Shown: positions 1 to 11,820, numbered from the stretch's first letter. The stretch is 64,000 nucleotides of DNA from Aricia agestis (GCF_905147365.1 NC_056409.1:21519001-21583000), one strand, 5' to 3'. Translations and numbers: made by a program. Notes: generated by a model not told the origin, from the sequence alone.

Positions 1-524
1 GAGGTGAGATGAGCCCGTGATGACGAGATAGATTTATGTTGGCGGGTTATTAATTCTGCGGGGATGGGCGGTCCCGGGGTGGCCGGGCTGCAGTTTTTGC
101 TGCGACAGGTTAGGCGTCATGTTGACCCGCTCGTGACATTAATGATGCACATAATGTGGAAGAGTTTTTGAGTTACGACATAAAATAAAACAAAAATTGC
201 AAATGTCGGTTCGCAAAGTTCCGCCTCCGGAGTCCGGACGGCCTCTACCCTAGAGTGCCTAATTTTCCATAACTTGTTTATCCATAATGTGATATAATAA
301 TTATGTCATCTATGAGTTCTATCAATGCCTATTAGGCTTAGCTAATATTTTGTCCTCATTAAATACCAAAGCTTACGTCATCGTCTTTGATAACAATCAT
401 TACCTAATCATTATAACCGCGGTTCGCTGTTATGTAGAGTTATGTAGAGTTCTGAAACTTTAATTTTCCTCCAAAATGTAACGATGCGCGTGACGATTTG
501 TTGCTTATAATAATTTAGAACATA
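1..524. other. Non-coding flank, no repeat recognised
   Basis: No ORF with protein-like composition and no recognised repeat. The first ~150 bases are GC-richer (runs such as GGTCCCGGGGTGGCCGGG), then it becomes AT-rich. It is distal upstream flank of homothorax; any function is unknown. Confidence 0.5.
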
Positions 525-533
525 GATCATAAG

Positions 534-860
534 CATGGGCGTACCCAGGTTCTGAGTCAGGGGGGGGGCAAATTACCCAGGTTCTGGTGCCAGGGGGGGG
601 GGGGGGGGCAAATCATCCAGGTTCTGGGCCAGGGGGGGGGAGCAAATCAGATTTTTCATAAGCTAGGTGTTTATAAAGAATAAAAAATTAATAATTTTTA
701 GTTGTAAAAATATTGTATTGCAAACAAATGGCAAAAATTCGTTCTTAATTTTTAATTTTTATAGATAAAAGTACTAGATAATACATATACTTAGTAGGAA
801 CGTCAACATGATCCAGGGGGGGGCAGCTGCCCCCCCCTGCCCCCCCCTCGGTACGTCCAT
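534..860. mobile_element. Non-autonomous DNA transposon with G/C tracts and 9-bp TSD (copy 1)
   Basis: The termini are imperfect inverted repeats: ATGGGCGTACCCAGG at the left and, read on the other strand, ATGGACGTACCGAGG at the right. It is flanked by a perfect 9-bp target-site duplication, GATCATAAG, at 525-533 and 861-869. Poly-G runs cluster at the left end and poly-C runs at the right end; the middle is AT-rich with no coding capacity. The TSD length and structure resemble Mutator-like MITEs, but superfamily assignment is inference. A relative lies at 5936-6190. Confidence 0.8.
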
Positions 861-898
861 GATCATAAGTCATAACTCATAGACCATAGCATCAGTTA

Positions 899-1036
899 GG
901 TCCTGTTTCACCACTTTCAGATAAAGTGCCGAATAGGTTATTCACAACTTTTTTGACAGATTCTCCATATTTCATCTGTCTAGTTAAGTGGCGGATAGAA
1001 TATTCGGCACTTATCAGGAAGTGGTGAAACAGGCCC
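899..1036. mobile_element. PIF/Harbinger-like MITE, TTA-flanked
   Basis: A 138-bp element whose ends are inverted copies of GGGCCTGTTTCACCACTT, flanked on both sides by TTA. Related copies are at 11447-11581 and 13862-13989, with a decayed one at about 11308-11440. The 3-bp TWA duplication and GGGCCTGTTT terminus match Tourist-type PIF/Harbinger MITEs. No coding capacity. Confidence 0.75.
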
Positions 1037-1039
1037 TTA

Positions 1040-1392
1040 GCCTAGTGGTTACTTAAAGTCTTTTACGAAACTATGTTCTCTCACAAAAGTAGTATTTTAA
1101 ATTAACCACGTTACTTATACCCACTTGTAAAACCATTAACACAAACATAATAAGCTTTCAAAATTGTACTCCAGGATATTATCAGTATTCTAGAAACATT
1201 CTATTAACCTGGATATAGCGGCTGAGTGACAGGCCAGTGATACCACGTGACACCCCACCCCACCCCACCTGCTGTATACAGAGTGGTTCTGTTCGTAAAA
1301 TGTTTTAAATTAAAAAAAGTCATGTCTATGGTATTTTCATAAAAGTAAAAACATCTCGAGTACGAACAGGTAAGAAAAAGGAAAGAGCACAA
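1040..1392. other. AT-rich non-coding spacer
   Basis: No gene seen. A short C-rich microsatellite-like run (CACCCCACCCCACCCCACC) lies near 1251-1269. The 62-residue reading frame on the minus strand has no family resemblance. Confidence 0.5.
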
Positions 1393-1399
1393 AGAATAA

Positions 1400-1490
1400 G
1401 ACGAGTGAGTTATTTACGCCAGTTCTTCTCGCCGGCCTAGTTCCCGAACCGGTCGTAGGCACCAGAACAGCCCCGACGTTCAGAGAACAT
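1400..1490 (-). repeat. Dispersed repeat fragment (CCGGTTCGGGAACTAG family)
   Basis: The reverse complement of 1406-1452 closely matches 15238-15290 (GCCTACCACCGGTTCGGG, then CCGGCGAGAAGAACCGGCG). This segment recurs in lepidopteran repeats, probably from a retroelement 3' region; that origin is inference. The copy is truncated. Confidence 0.6.
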
Positions 1491-1839
1491 TTGAAAAAAA
1501 AATATTCTGAATAAAATTTTTGAGTTTGAGACGAAAAAACTAAATTTGTTATAGAGCCATAAGTACTACCGCCTCATAACATTTTAGGGGATCACAATGA
1601 TGAATTTAATATTGAATAAGAATTTCACAAAATATGTAGTACCTAAGTATAATAAAATGTCTAGAAAATCTTAGAACATCGTGACTCTACGATAGAAACG
1701 ATTCTGAAATAATGTGAACTAACAGCACTTAATGAGCCAAGGAAATACAGGAGATTACAATAATCGCCAGTTAAATAGAAAATTACCCACGTAGTTTATA
1801 TCTCAGAATGTTTTATGATCATGACTCAACAAGTCCTCG

Positions 1840-2076
1840 TTGACTACGGAACCCTAATGAGCAGATTTTTTGTGTATTGATAGGTTATTGTAGTTATATA
1901 ATTTAACAGTAACATTCACAAACAAAATATAGAACAATTCATATATTTTAAGGACCATAAAATCGAAATATTAATCCTTTCTATCTCTGTTAGCTATCGC
2001 TTTCAAGAATTTTCGCAGAGGCAATTGATTTTTCTCTTATCAAAATTAAGCTGCAACTCACGAAAAATTAGTTGAT
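1840..2076 (+). mobile_element. Single-arm copy of the fold-back element family
   Basis: This stretch runs from ACGGAACCCTAATGAGCAGA to CACGAAAAATTAG and is collinear with the right arm of the fold-back element at 17875-18372. Shared segments include TTTCTATCTCTG, TTAGCTA and CTTATCAAAAT. Here only one arm is present, so the unit exists both singly and as a head-to-head dimer. No coding potential seen. Confidence 0.65.
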
Positions 2077-2820
2077 AGTAGGTAGTCATGTAAAAAAAAA
2101 AAATGTAGGGAACCTGTACTATAATAATAGTATCCATCATGTACAGAACCTATAGTGAATCTAATTCAGGTTATAATTTCTAATTAGAACAAGAGGATCA
2201 ATCTGTTAGACTATAAAGACGGATAGACTCAGTCAAAAGATTCTACGCTTTCGAAAAATAAAGTTTCTAGTCCCTAACAGCTGTAAAATTATGTTTAACT
2301 TTACATTTAAGTACCTATGTAATCGAGAAATTGGTTTGTTTTTACTTAAAAAAAAAGATAAACGTAATTTAAGCAGTGGGCAGGATTACATTGTGCCCGC
2401 CTTATTGTAATTTAAGAATCTGCGTAGGAAGAGTCCCCTAACAATAATGCCCACGCCTATTGTATAATAAAAATAATTAATGTAAAATAAAAGCTCAACA
2501 TAATTTCAGCACCTAGGCATAGGCCGTGCGTGAAATGGAACGTAAACATTTTCAAATCTAGAACGTCGCCATTTTGTGTACACGCAACATTTCTAGTTTT
2601 TAATTACAAACGTATTTCGTTTTTATAATAAATTGTAATAATAAATGTTTTGTTTACTTTTATTATAAATTATGATTGTAAAGTTCGTGCGCGTATAAAA
2701 CTATTATTTTTAATTATAAACGGCAAGTCAATAAGCATTTGGCACGATCTCTACAATTGTATTTAAAGAAAAAACTTATTCGTGCCTAACGTAGTGCCTA
2801 ACGATCTAAGGCCGATTTAT
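2077..2820. other. AT-rich non-coding spacer
   Basis: No ORF, RNA gene or recognised repeat. It contains poly-A runs and long AT-rich stretches typical of the flank. Confidence 0.5.
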
Positions 2821-3296
2821 TTTTAGGGTTCCGTACCCAAAGGTAAAAACGGGACCCTATTACTGAGACTTCGATGTCTGTCTGTCTGTCTGTCTGTCTC
2901 CAGTCTGTAACATAAGGACGGTAATAGCCAGAGAGTTGAAATTTTCACAGATTGTGTATATCTGTTACCGCTATAACAACAAATACTAAATACAAAATAA
3001 AGTCAACGTTTAAGGCTCCCATACAACAAACGTGATTTTATTTGCTCGTAATCCATAATGGCAATAGATGGGCGCTTGAAATATTTACAAAATCCTTAAT
3101 TATATTCGTTATTTCATATTTAATAATAAAATTTAATTAAAATAAATAATTAAGGGGAGCCACCCTTAATTATTTATTTTAATAATGCAAAAAACACATT
3201 TTTTACCTATTTTTGCTCTATAATAGTACGTTTTTCGCTCTATAACGGTACGGAACCCTTTGTTTGCGAGTCGGACTCGCACTTGGCCGATTTTTT
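2821..3296 (+). mobile_element. GGTTCCG-type lepidopteran repeat element
   Basis: It starts with TTTTAGGGTTCCGTACCC, is followed by a (CTGT)n tract near 2875-2898, and ends with GAGTCGGACTCGCACTTGGCCGATTTTTT. The same termini delimit copies at 36900-37978, 39227-39945, 47822-48186, 56023-56474 and 56801-57347, with a truncated 3' end at 25020-25114. The 3' terminus carries a short palindrome (GAGTCGGACTC here). Superfamily is uncertain; I see no transposase or reverse transcriptase. Confidence 0.8.
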
Positions 3297-3299
3297 ATT

Positions 3300-5925
3300 C
3301 ATCGAGTAAATTTAAAAGCAGTCAAATTATATATTAGCGAATCACGTGCTCAGTGCGTGTTGTATTCTAATAAGTCTACCAAATGTATCTAAAAAACAAA
3401 TTTTAAGCTTAGCATATTCAGCACAGCTAGAAAATGCTCTTCAATTTTCCAATCAGTTTCATGAAAAATAATCGTGTTTAATATTAACCCTCAATCTGCG
3501 CTAATATTACCCTATCAGATGACACGTCGTCCAATAGGAGGAACTAGTTCCTGCCCACGAGGTCGATCATTAGTTCGCCGTTGTCTTCGGCGCGGTCATT
3601 ATGCACAATTAATATTTCGTTTCCCGCCGTTTGACGCCAAGCCAAATTACTCGCGTAACTGTTTCATTCGTGCGATTAATCTCCTCGGAAATTTATTAAA
3701 ACGCGTCGCTCGGAGCCCGCGCCGCGCGCCGCTCGGCCCGCGCGCCCGCCCGCCTGACGCATGGCCGCGAAGAAACTTTGATTACCGCGCAAATTATTTT
3801 CGCAGGTAATTCAGTTATTTCCGATCGAGCGTCGGGTGCGAGCTAAATCGGAGCTTTTATTTCTCGTTGCAGCGCCGCGAGATTCTCTACAATTTACGTA
3901 CGCACGTTTTGCGAGATCGCCGACTGCGGCCCCGCGCGGGCGTTTACGTCGGGACACCTGATTGACGGCTGAAAGAACGCGAATTAGCGAGCCTCCTCGC
4001 GAGTCGACCGCCGACCCCCAGATACGAACGGAATCGAAAGGAACAATGAAACAAAAGGCGACCGAGGCATTTAAATAAATTCGCAAAGTCGCGAAAATTT
4101 GCACACGCTGTTCGGTCGGCGCGGGGGCCGCGGTGCGCAAATGAATTAGCTACGAGGGCCGAGTGTTGAATTAACAGAGGTAGTCCATTAGCGCCGGTGG
4201 TGCCATATGCCGCCGAGTGGCCGCTGATAAGATAGAGCCGTATGTCGTGCATTTGCTACCGTTTGGCGTGAGCCAACAAACGCTGCGAGCCGGGATTAGA
4301 GCGCAAACACGGGGAGAACTAAAACCACCTGATAAACTTGTAAAATAACAGAGAGACACGGGATTCGAGATAGCGGAGACGGGAGTCGCTCGAGGAGTCG
4401 TCAGGAGGAATGCTGGCTCCGGCGCGCGGCGCGGCACGCCGAGTGAGCGACGTTCGGACATACAAACAAAACGAATCGTTAAACGTTTTCAAATTAATCT
4501 TAATGTTGATCGTAAGTCAGCTCCCGACTACGAGTGTAACATTGTTTAAAACAAAAAATGTACAGAGAGAGTTTACTGAGATCCACCTGTCAAAGATTCG
4601 AGATAGAGCAGAATAGCTATGCAGAGGAGAGATCCAATGAATGTAGCAAACAACGATGCACGTTGATTTTTTCTGTTAGAATTAGGAAATGTTTAGACTC
4701 TACAATTTACAGTTTATATCACTTTCAATTAATACTTTTTTATTGAGAAATACTTTAATAATAAATTAATCTTAATTTATTTGTAAATTGCTGCAACTCT
4801 TTGCTTTTTTGGTATATGTATTATGTATATACAAAGAATTGGCATATAAAATCTCTGCTAAGTTGCTTTCCAAGTCAGTATTTTTAGTCAGCATTCGCTT
4901 GATATTTTAATGACTCCCCATAAATTAAAACGACTGAATGTGAATGATGCTTCACTTTCCATAAATTAAAATGTCTCACTTTAGCCGGCGACTAACAATT
5001 AGCAATAACACAACTAATTGCATATTGTTTCGTTCGGTCGGACCGTACGTACTTGCGGAATATGAAGACGTTTCCGAACGGATATTCCAACTTTGAATGT
5101 GACGTTTCTTGTTTTTTATTTTATTGTTATGGGTCTAGGGATTTCTTGGCTCATTGGATTGGGACACCCACGGGCTTCAGAAATCACTAGCTGAGAGTCA
5201 GTCGATATGTGAATAGTAGATAGGCTAAATACAAGTTTGTCACATTACGAGTATAGAGCCACTACGATATCTATCGCTTCTATATTCGACCATGGAACAC
5301 GTCCATATTTAAAAGTACATAAACAAATGACAATCGCGGCCATTAATCAAACTAGTTTATATAAGCCGGAGATCGTAGATAGTAAACTCATTTGACGAGT
5401 GGACACAGAGTCATTATAGAGTTGATTTAGCGCCATCTCGCGTCAGCCGTCATTGTGACACGTGTCAAACGCCTTATGACTTCGTTCGGAAACATTTTAC
5501 CTGCGACGCCACCTTCATACCCCCGATATAAGGATCAGTCTTCCAGCTTCATAAGCCCATTTAATTGGGAATGAATTATGAGCAAATTGTCTTTGGCCCG
5601 AATGGCTTCGCTCATTGAGGTTATGGCCTATGGGGCTCACCGGACCACTGACCGGTCAAAACGGTAAAGAAGCACAGGTCATGGAAAACATTGGAAAGCT
5701 GATGTAGACAGGGTACTTTTCCAAACTGAATTCGATATCACCGATGATGCGATATAAAAAATGTATGGGATGTAATCATGTGACATAACATAGCACATCA
5801 CAAGTGCCTCCACACCTAACTTAAGCTGTCAAAGCGTAGACCCCTGTCGGGCTCCCGTGGACCCCTGGAGGTCCACCTGGACCACTTTGGGAATCAATGA
5901 TCTAAAGAATAGTAACTGTTTAGTA
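3300..5925. other. Repeat-poor upstream region with GC-richer core (candidate regulatory DNA)
   Basis: No recognised repeat in 2.6 kb, in contrast to both flanks. About 3470-4530 is GC- and CpG-richer and interspersed with homeodomain-like AATTA/TAAT cores. Several overlapping reading frames at 3474-4461 occur on both strands, as expected of GC-rich non-coding DNA, and none resembles a protein family. A conserved cis-regulatory role for the hth locus is inference. Confidence 0.4.
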
Positions 5926-5935
5926 ATCTGTGCCC

Positions 5936-6190
5936 ACGGGCGTATATATAGCTTTGATAAGAGGGGGGGGTCCCTGGCGCCAAGTGCGAGTTGGAATCGC
6001 CCATGAAGGGTTCCGCAGCAGCAAATAGGAAACGTGTTTAGGAAATCTAAAATATTTTTTAAAATATATTATGTACCGCACCGATTGTGATCGGCGAGGT
6101 ACATATATTATTGTCGATTGGACAAGTAAGTTGGATAGTAATGGGGGGGGGGGTCCGGACCCCCAGGACACCCCCCTTATATACGCCCAT
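5936..6190. mobile_element. Non-autonomous DNA transposon with G/C tracts and 10-bp TSD (copy 2)
   Basis: The ends read ACGGGCGTATATATA and, on the opposite strand, ATGGGCGTATATAA. A perfect 10-bp duplication, ATCTGTGCCC, flanks it at 5926-5935 and 6191-6200. G runs lie at 5962-5970 and 6142-6153, and CCCCCC lies near the right end. It shares terminal GGGCGTA and layout with the element at 534-860. No coding capacity. Confidence 0.82.
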
Positions 6191-6380
6191 ATCTGTGCCC
6201 TAGACACCACAAGCTGAAAGGCTCTAGATTGAAGAAATCGACTTTGTAAACTACACAGCAAATTTTACAAAACACTACAATGTGCCTTTTGTTTAACATT
6301 AAACTCATTGTAAGTTGGAAATACTCGGTACGACATACCACCTGCCCCTGCGTCACTGTGCCAATTTTATAACTAAATAT

Positions 6381-6655
6381 TGACGACCGCTGTGGCGCTC
6401 AATGGTTGAGCGAGTGGCGGCTCAAGCCGGGGGTCGCGGGTGCGAATCCCGCCGACGGAACAAAAAGTTTTCAATTTTTCTGGGACTCATGGATGTGTAT
6501 TAAATTTGTGTATGATAATTGATAATATAATAAAAATCTTAAATATATTATGTAAAGTATATTTCCGTTGCCGTACCGCAACACGAGTCCTTCAGGTACT
6601 TAATTACCACGTGGCCAGATGACGTGGTGTGATTTGTGAAGCGTCCATAGATATT
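6381..6655 (+). repeat. tRNA-derived SINE (copy 1)
   Basis: A tRNA-like head has a diverged A box (TGGCGCTCAATGGTTGAGC) and a B box (GGGTGCGAATCCCGCC). A 3' body follows with GGATGTGTATTAAAT and a tail ending GCGTCCATAGATATT. The same unit recurs at 38033-38305 on the same strand and at 15553-15785 inverted. The head does not form an intact tRNA, so this is a retroposon rather than a tRNA gene. Confidence 0.85.
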
Positions 6656-7295
6656 AAAAAATTTATTAAAATAACGCCATAAAAGTTTAATAACGTGCAT
6701 TATTTACATTTCGTACAAGACACCTCACACATGCTAAATGCTTAAAATAAAATATGTTAAATGAAGAAGTGATAATATTTTGATGGTGAAAATCATATTA
6801 TCACAAATTTTGGGTAGATACATGATACGGATAGTGTAACCCGTATTTAGTAAGTCTGTACATTTGTAAAGAAACTATTTAGTATTAACAATATGCGAAC
6901 AATAATGAATGCGAATAGAAAATAGACAGGTTTCTTGCTGTAACAAGTCTAGTGGGTCCCTCCTTTTTTGAAACCCAGATAAGCTTAGATAATATCGCAA
7001 ATTTAATCAGACTTTTTTTTTACAAGATACTGAGAAAAAATATAAGATCTAAATGATTTTATCATGTATGTAATTTAAATAAATAGGTTCTGATGTTCAT
7101 CGCAGTTTCAATTTAATAAAAATTTGAAATATTAAATTGTGAATATTTAGCTGGTGCAATTATGAGCATATATATTTATGTGATGGGCCCGGCCGCGGTA
7201 ATGGTGACAATAAGTCAGTGGTGGGACTCGGGCTTGCGTGGGCTTGACCAGGGATCTACAGCCGTGGCTGGATGTGGTTTTTACACACTTTTGAG
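6656..7295. other. AT-rich non-coding spacer
   Basis: No gene or repeat recognised. A small GC-richer stretch (GATGGGCCCGGCCGCGG) occurs near 7180-7197. Confidence 0.45.
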
Positions 7296-7736
7296 TTAAG
7301 GGGGCGACTAACCCAAAATTTTCGATTTTATAATTTATTTTTAATACTTGAAAATAAGCCCCGAATTGTTTGATTTTCTAAAATTAGATACCAAATTATA
7401 TTTCCAAGAATCCGACCTGAGCAAAAACACGATAAATTAAAATTTTCTTGATAGAAAAAAATCACAAAGATGCAACTAATTTTCACGAATTTTTAGTGTA
7501 TTGCCATAACCGTGCTATGAACTGAGTTAATATTTTAATTTTAACACATTGTATAAAATAAAAAATTCTATCATTGATATTCATCGACCCAGCGCATTTT
7601 TTAAATGTTGTAAGTATATTTATCGGGTTATTGAGAAAAAAATTTGGCGATGAATCCGCGTCGTCCTTTTTCACCTGCATATAATATGACGGGCGTGAGT
7701 GTGAAGAAGAATTTTTTGGGTTAGTCGCCTTCTTAA
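7296..7736. mobile_element. TTAA-flanked piggyBac-like MITE
   Basis: Identical TTAA tetranucleotides bound the element (7296-7299 and 7733-7736). The termini are inverted repeats: GGGGGCGACTAACCCAAAA at the left and GAAGGCGACTAACCCAAAA read from the right. The interior is AT-rich and non-coding; the 65-residue minus-strand frame inside it has no recognisable domain. TTAA duplication is the signature of piggyBac mobilisation. Confidence 0.8.
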
Positions 7737-8689
7737 AGCAGTTAGCTTGGTATTAGAAATTCACTTATGATTAGGCTTCTAGGTAAAGCAGCTGTAGCTT
7801 CCACTTATAAAATGATAATGGTAACATTCATAGTCGATATTTCCATCAATGTAAAGTCTACCGCGGAAATATCAACTGCAATATTTATTCGTTTTGGCAA
7901 TGAATAAGTAAGTTTCTTAGTAGACGATTAGAAGGATTGTGACTAAAATAACGACAAAAAAGATCTTCTTACCATAAAAGATATACAAAACGAGTTCTGA
8001 AGACAATCAAAATTCGATGAATTCGAGATTACAGTTTTAATTATGCCATAAATTCACAAAAAACTAATTACGATAAGCTAACCGCCATTTAAGCATTTAA
8101 AAGTGGATCACATTTTTATGATTACATAATACATTTTAAAGTGCAAGAACAAGGAAACATAAAATGATTAGCGAGATAAAATTGTTTTATAGATTCATCG
8201 TTTTATTGGCCTATAAATTATTGGGTTTTAGAGTTAAAAACAATTGGGGCGTCTTTAAGTGCCGTAAAAGTTGGGGAAGATTTATACCGCGACCGGGAGG
8301 TGAGATGTGGCTGCAGTGAGCTGCAGTGGGTACCGCTAGGGCTGGTTGAACTGTTGTTGCAAATTTAAATATTGAAGTAAATAATTTAATTTAGTTAATA
8401 TATGGTTATCCAGAGTCAGCTAAAGCTAATAAAGTTTTTGTTTTTCTTAATTACCCTTAAAATTTTCAAAGATTGTGGACTCAACTTCCCGACGATGAAG
8501 AATATACTTTAGTACCACTTTCGTAATAACAGATTTAATTTTACATAGAAATACGTGTGCTTCTGACAATGCGGGTATCGTGCATCTCATTTTCCTATTA
8601 ATATTATTAGAACCAGTTTCACACAAGCCGGCCATGTCTCGCAGCAGGATGTACAGCGAGTGTGACACGCTAATGGCACGACACGACAT
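7737..8689. other. AT-rich non-coding spacer
   Basis: No supported feature. The 80-residue minus-strand frame ending at 8447 lacks recognisable family motifs. Confidence 0.45.
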
Positions 8690-9880
8690 CGTTACCGACC
8701 GGTCAGTGGTCGTGCTGAGTCGTCGTTAACCACCAAATCTAAGAGTGATGTAGCTTCTAGAGTACAGCTTATATCTCTGGCGGAGGTAACGCAGCTCGCG
8801 CCGAGGGGGGCCTTCCCAGAATGACCGCATCCGCCAACTTCTCGGCGGCATATAATATCTGCCCCCCGAAAACTAATATTTTTATTATCTGCGCCGCGTT
8901 ATCCCGATCGAAATAAAATCGTGTCAATTTGTAATTTAAAAAATTTAATAACCCATTTTATAATCCCCGGCGAGGAATTTAATCGGGCGTCGTAAAACGA
9001 TACGAGCGAGATCTAATTCGAATTACGTATGTTTTTATCATGTTGTTTAATAAAATACTCCCATTCGAGATTATCGGACGTGGAATTAAAACGACTAATA
9101 AAACCGCTTTTCATCGTTTAATGAACATCGACGGAGGAATCTATTCTGTTTTATGGCTCGTAACGCATTAATACTATGTTTTTATACCGTCGGGGCTGGT
9201 GGACCGCGGTCCCGGGCGGCTCCCGCCCCGGCTCCTCCGCCTCGTCCGACTCCGAAGTCGTAACCTCAATCAAAAAGACGATAAACTTTGACAAAAATTC
9301 CCCATAAGCAGCGCTTTAATTATCCATATATTACGGCGTTCTCGGCCGCGCTACCTGCCGGCGATTATACACGCGCTCACCCACGTCAAGAGATCCCATT
9401 CACTGACGTTCCCGAAAAAAACTGTCTTTAAACCTTTTAACGAACGCTGGCCGGCGATAATTCAAGCGAAATGTCCAAACTCCCAAGGAAAAAATCATAT
9501 TTCGAACATAGAAAGTGTTAGCTACAATGGGATATACGAAATCTTGTTAATAAAGGTCTCGGATGTCTTTTGACGATTTCGGAAAAAAGAATATTCGAAA
9601 AGGAGCAGCCGAAGAATGAGGGTTTTTTCTGTGCGCAGCGTGAGATCACTTCGGAGGGAATTTCGGAATTCGAATTGGGCGTCATGTGCAGATATTTTTT
9701 CATTGAAATGAGGCGAACACATGGGCCGGCGGCGGCTTAGCTTTCGCCTGTCAAAAATTATTATTCAGTATTGGATTTAACTCCGATTGCTGCGATATCT
9801 GCTGGCTCGTCACCGGGGCTCGGCCGGCAGATTTACGATCGTTGTTTGTTTGTTTAAATGCGCAAAATTGAGATGCTCGC
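8690..9880. other. GC-richer repeat-free block (candidate regulatory DNA)
   Basis: No repeat family is seen. CpG-containing stretches (for example CCGCGGTCCCGGGCGG near 9204) alternate with AATTA/TAATAAAA homeodomain-like cores and TTTTATGG. Small frames on the minus strand at 9518-9722 overlap each other and resemble no protein. A conserved non-coding role is inference. Confidence 0.4.
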
Positions 9881-9996
9881 TGTCGGACATGATGGATGCC
9901 TTCGCAGAGTCATTAACTCATTGCGCTTCATTTTATGTTTTGATGTTTTAGTACGAGCGATTCTATTGGTATTGCTAATTAGTATAGATAATAACC

Positions 9997-10049
9997 TGTG
10001 TTATGTGATAGAGATTTAATCAATGATGAAATCTCTATCACTTAACACA
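9997..10049. repeat. Short inverted repeat (21-nt arms)
   Basis: The left arm 9997-10017 (TGTGTTATGTGATAGAGATTT minus its last base) pairs with 10029-10049 with one mismatch; the loop is 11 nt. No flanking element recognised. Confidence 0.85.
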
Positions 10050-10951
10050 GAATCATCAATGATTTATTGGTCTGTGGCCCACAAGGCCTAGAAGGCCTAG
10101 TCTAAGCAGAGATGCAGAAGTTATGATAAATATTATTGGTAATACCTCGATCGTGGGAATCGCAGACACAATAGATTTTTAATTGTTATGCGGCAGCCGG
10201 GTCCCGCCTGGGTTAAAATATTTTTTTTTTAAATTCGAGTTCAGTTAATTCAAACATTTAATTCTTGGCCTGAAGTTCTAAACCTTTTTAGTCAACGAAC
10301 ACCAAGTTTTCACTTAGAATGACAAGTCCAACCAATTCTACATTGAATCACTCGGCTAAAAACAAAAGACTCGAAATGTTAGACAAAAGGTGTTGTAACT
10401 AACGTGTCCGGGGTCGGCATTCGGCCATCACTCCGTCACTTGTCGATCAAAACGCGGCGTCATCGCAATCAATCACCATCTGAAACATCCGAAATGATTA
10501 TATTAATTCTTCATGCATTATTTGACCGGCCAACAAAGGGACACGAGTGCCTTAAAAAACTCTATGGCCCATCACGTGTCAATAATGAAGCCGTCACTCG
10601 CCATAGACAATACGGAGCCTTTGAGGCATTAGAGATATTGATTTTTAAAATTATAGTGTAGAAGATCTATCCCGAATTCGGAACGTAATTTTGAAGGAAT
10701 GCTGCATTATAATTTTGAGTTTCATAGAATTTATTTGACTTTGTAGCAGGATATTTTAGGATTTTCTACATACATACTAGGATATTGTTTGCGCTAATTC
10801 AGAATAATAATTGTAACTCCCGAAATCATGTAAATGTAAAGTACATTGGACCTCCAAGATTATGCCTACATAATTCAAACTATGTATTCAAAGTAGCGAT
10901 ACAAACTAATGACATAAAGATATAGAGTCAGCAGAAAATACATACATATAA
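10050..10951. other. Non-coding spacer
   Basis: No supported gene. The 85-residue frame at 10404-10661 shows no domain and no splice or codon evidence of coding. Confidence 0.45.
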
Positions 10952-10953
10952 TA

Positions 10954-11212
10954 CAGGGTGTAACAAAAATAAGTGATAATACTTTAGGGTATGTACGTGT
11001 TCCTTGTAGAGAGTTCACTGTGAAAGTAGCAGCGCTGAAAGACCAAAATCTTTTTTTACTTTTGTATGGGGAAACTCGTTACGCTCGGGCCCTTGCCCAT
11101 ACAAAAGTGAAAAAAAAGATTCGTCTTTCAGCGCTGCTACTTTCACAGTGAACTCTCTACAAGGAACACGTACACACTCTAAAGTATTATCACTTATTTT
11201 TGTTACAACCTG
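10954..11212. mobile_element. Fold-back MITE, Tc1/mariner-like, TA-flanked
   Basis: A near-perfect palindrome with arms of about 117 nt (10954-11070 and 11096-11212) around a 25-nt loop. The terminus is CAGGGTGTAACAAAAATAAG at the left and CAGGTTGTAACAAAAATAAG read from the right, flanked by TA on both sides (10952-10953, 11213-11214). TA duplication suggests Tc1/mariner mobilisation. A transcript would fold into a long dsRNA hairpin. The 88-residue minus-strand frame across it is a shadow. Confidence 0.85.
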
Positions 11213-11307
11213 TATATTCCTCCAAAATATAATGTAGACCGAAAATAAATCACTGAAAATATGTACTCGTATATAAATCACTACAAATAAATATATTATT
11301 ACTTTAA

Positions 11308-11440
11308 GGGCTTGTTTTACACCTTATTGATAAGTTCCGGATAGGCACCTATCCATAACTTATCTGACACATCTTATATCAATATAGGTACTGTATGTAG
11401 CCTATCCGGAACATAATATTATGAGTAAGGGTTAAAGTAA
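11308..11440. mobile_element. Decayed copy of the PIF/Harbinger-like MITE
   Basis: GGGCTTGTTTTACACCTTATTGATAAGTTCCGGATAGG resembles the 5' part of the neighbouring copy, and GCCTATCCGGAACAT the inverted counterpart, but the right terminus is lost or diverged. Confidence 0.55.
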
Positions 11441-11446
11441 GGGTAA

Positions 11447-11581
11447 GCTGTTTCATCACTTCCTGATAAGTACCGGATAGGCTATCTACCACTATACTTG
11501 ACAGATAGAGTATGGAGAATCTGTCAAATAAGTTGTAGAAAGCCTATCCGGCACTTTATCAGGAAGTGGTGACACAGGCCC
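11447..11581. mobile_element. PIF/Harbinger-like MITE, TAA-flanked
   Basis: Termini GCTGTTTCATCACTTCCTGA and, inverted, GGGCCTGTGTCACCACTTCC, with TAA on both sides (11444-11446, 11582-11584). Same family as 899-1036 and 13862-13989. Confidence 0.75.
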
Positions 11582-11820
11582 TAAGGGCTAAAAGTCGTTT
11601 AAATGAATTATCTGTGAATGAGATTATTTCAATATTTTTATAATATTTAATGTATGCTATGAGAATATTTACGTATTAAAACATCTTAATATTTTAGTTA
11701 TTCTATCTCCATCTGCATTGGATGCACAGGTACAACAAACGTGTATCCTACGTGTACTGTGTATTTATTGCATGTTACATCATCATCATAATCATCATCT
11801 AACACCACTAGCTCACTCAG

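Noticed and set aside
3474..4461. Cluster of about 100-residue ORFs on both strands
   Set aside because: Mutually overlapping, Arg/Ala-rich, no family; consistent with GC-richer non-coding DNA.
6381..6460. Possible tRNA gene
   Set aside because: A and B boxes are present, but the acceptor and other stems do not form and the same head recurs with a long body, so it is a SINE.
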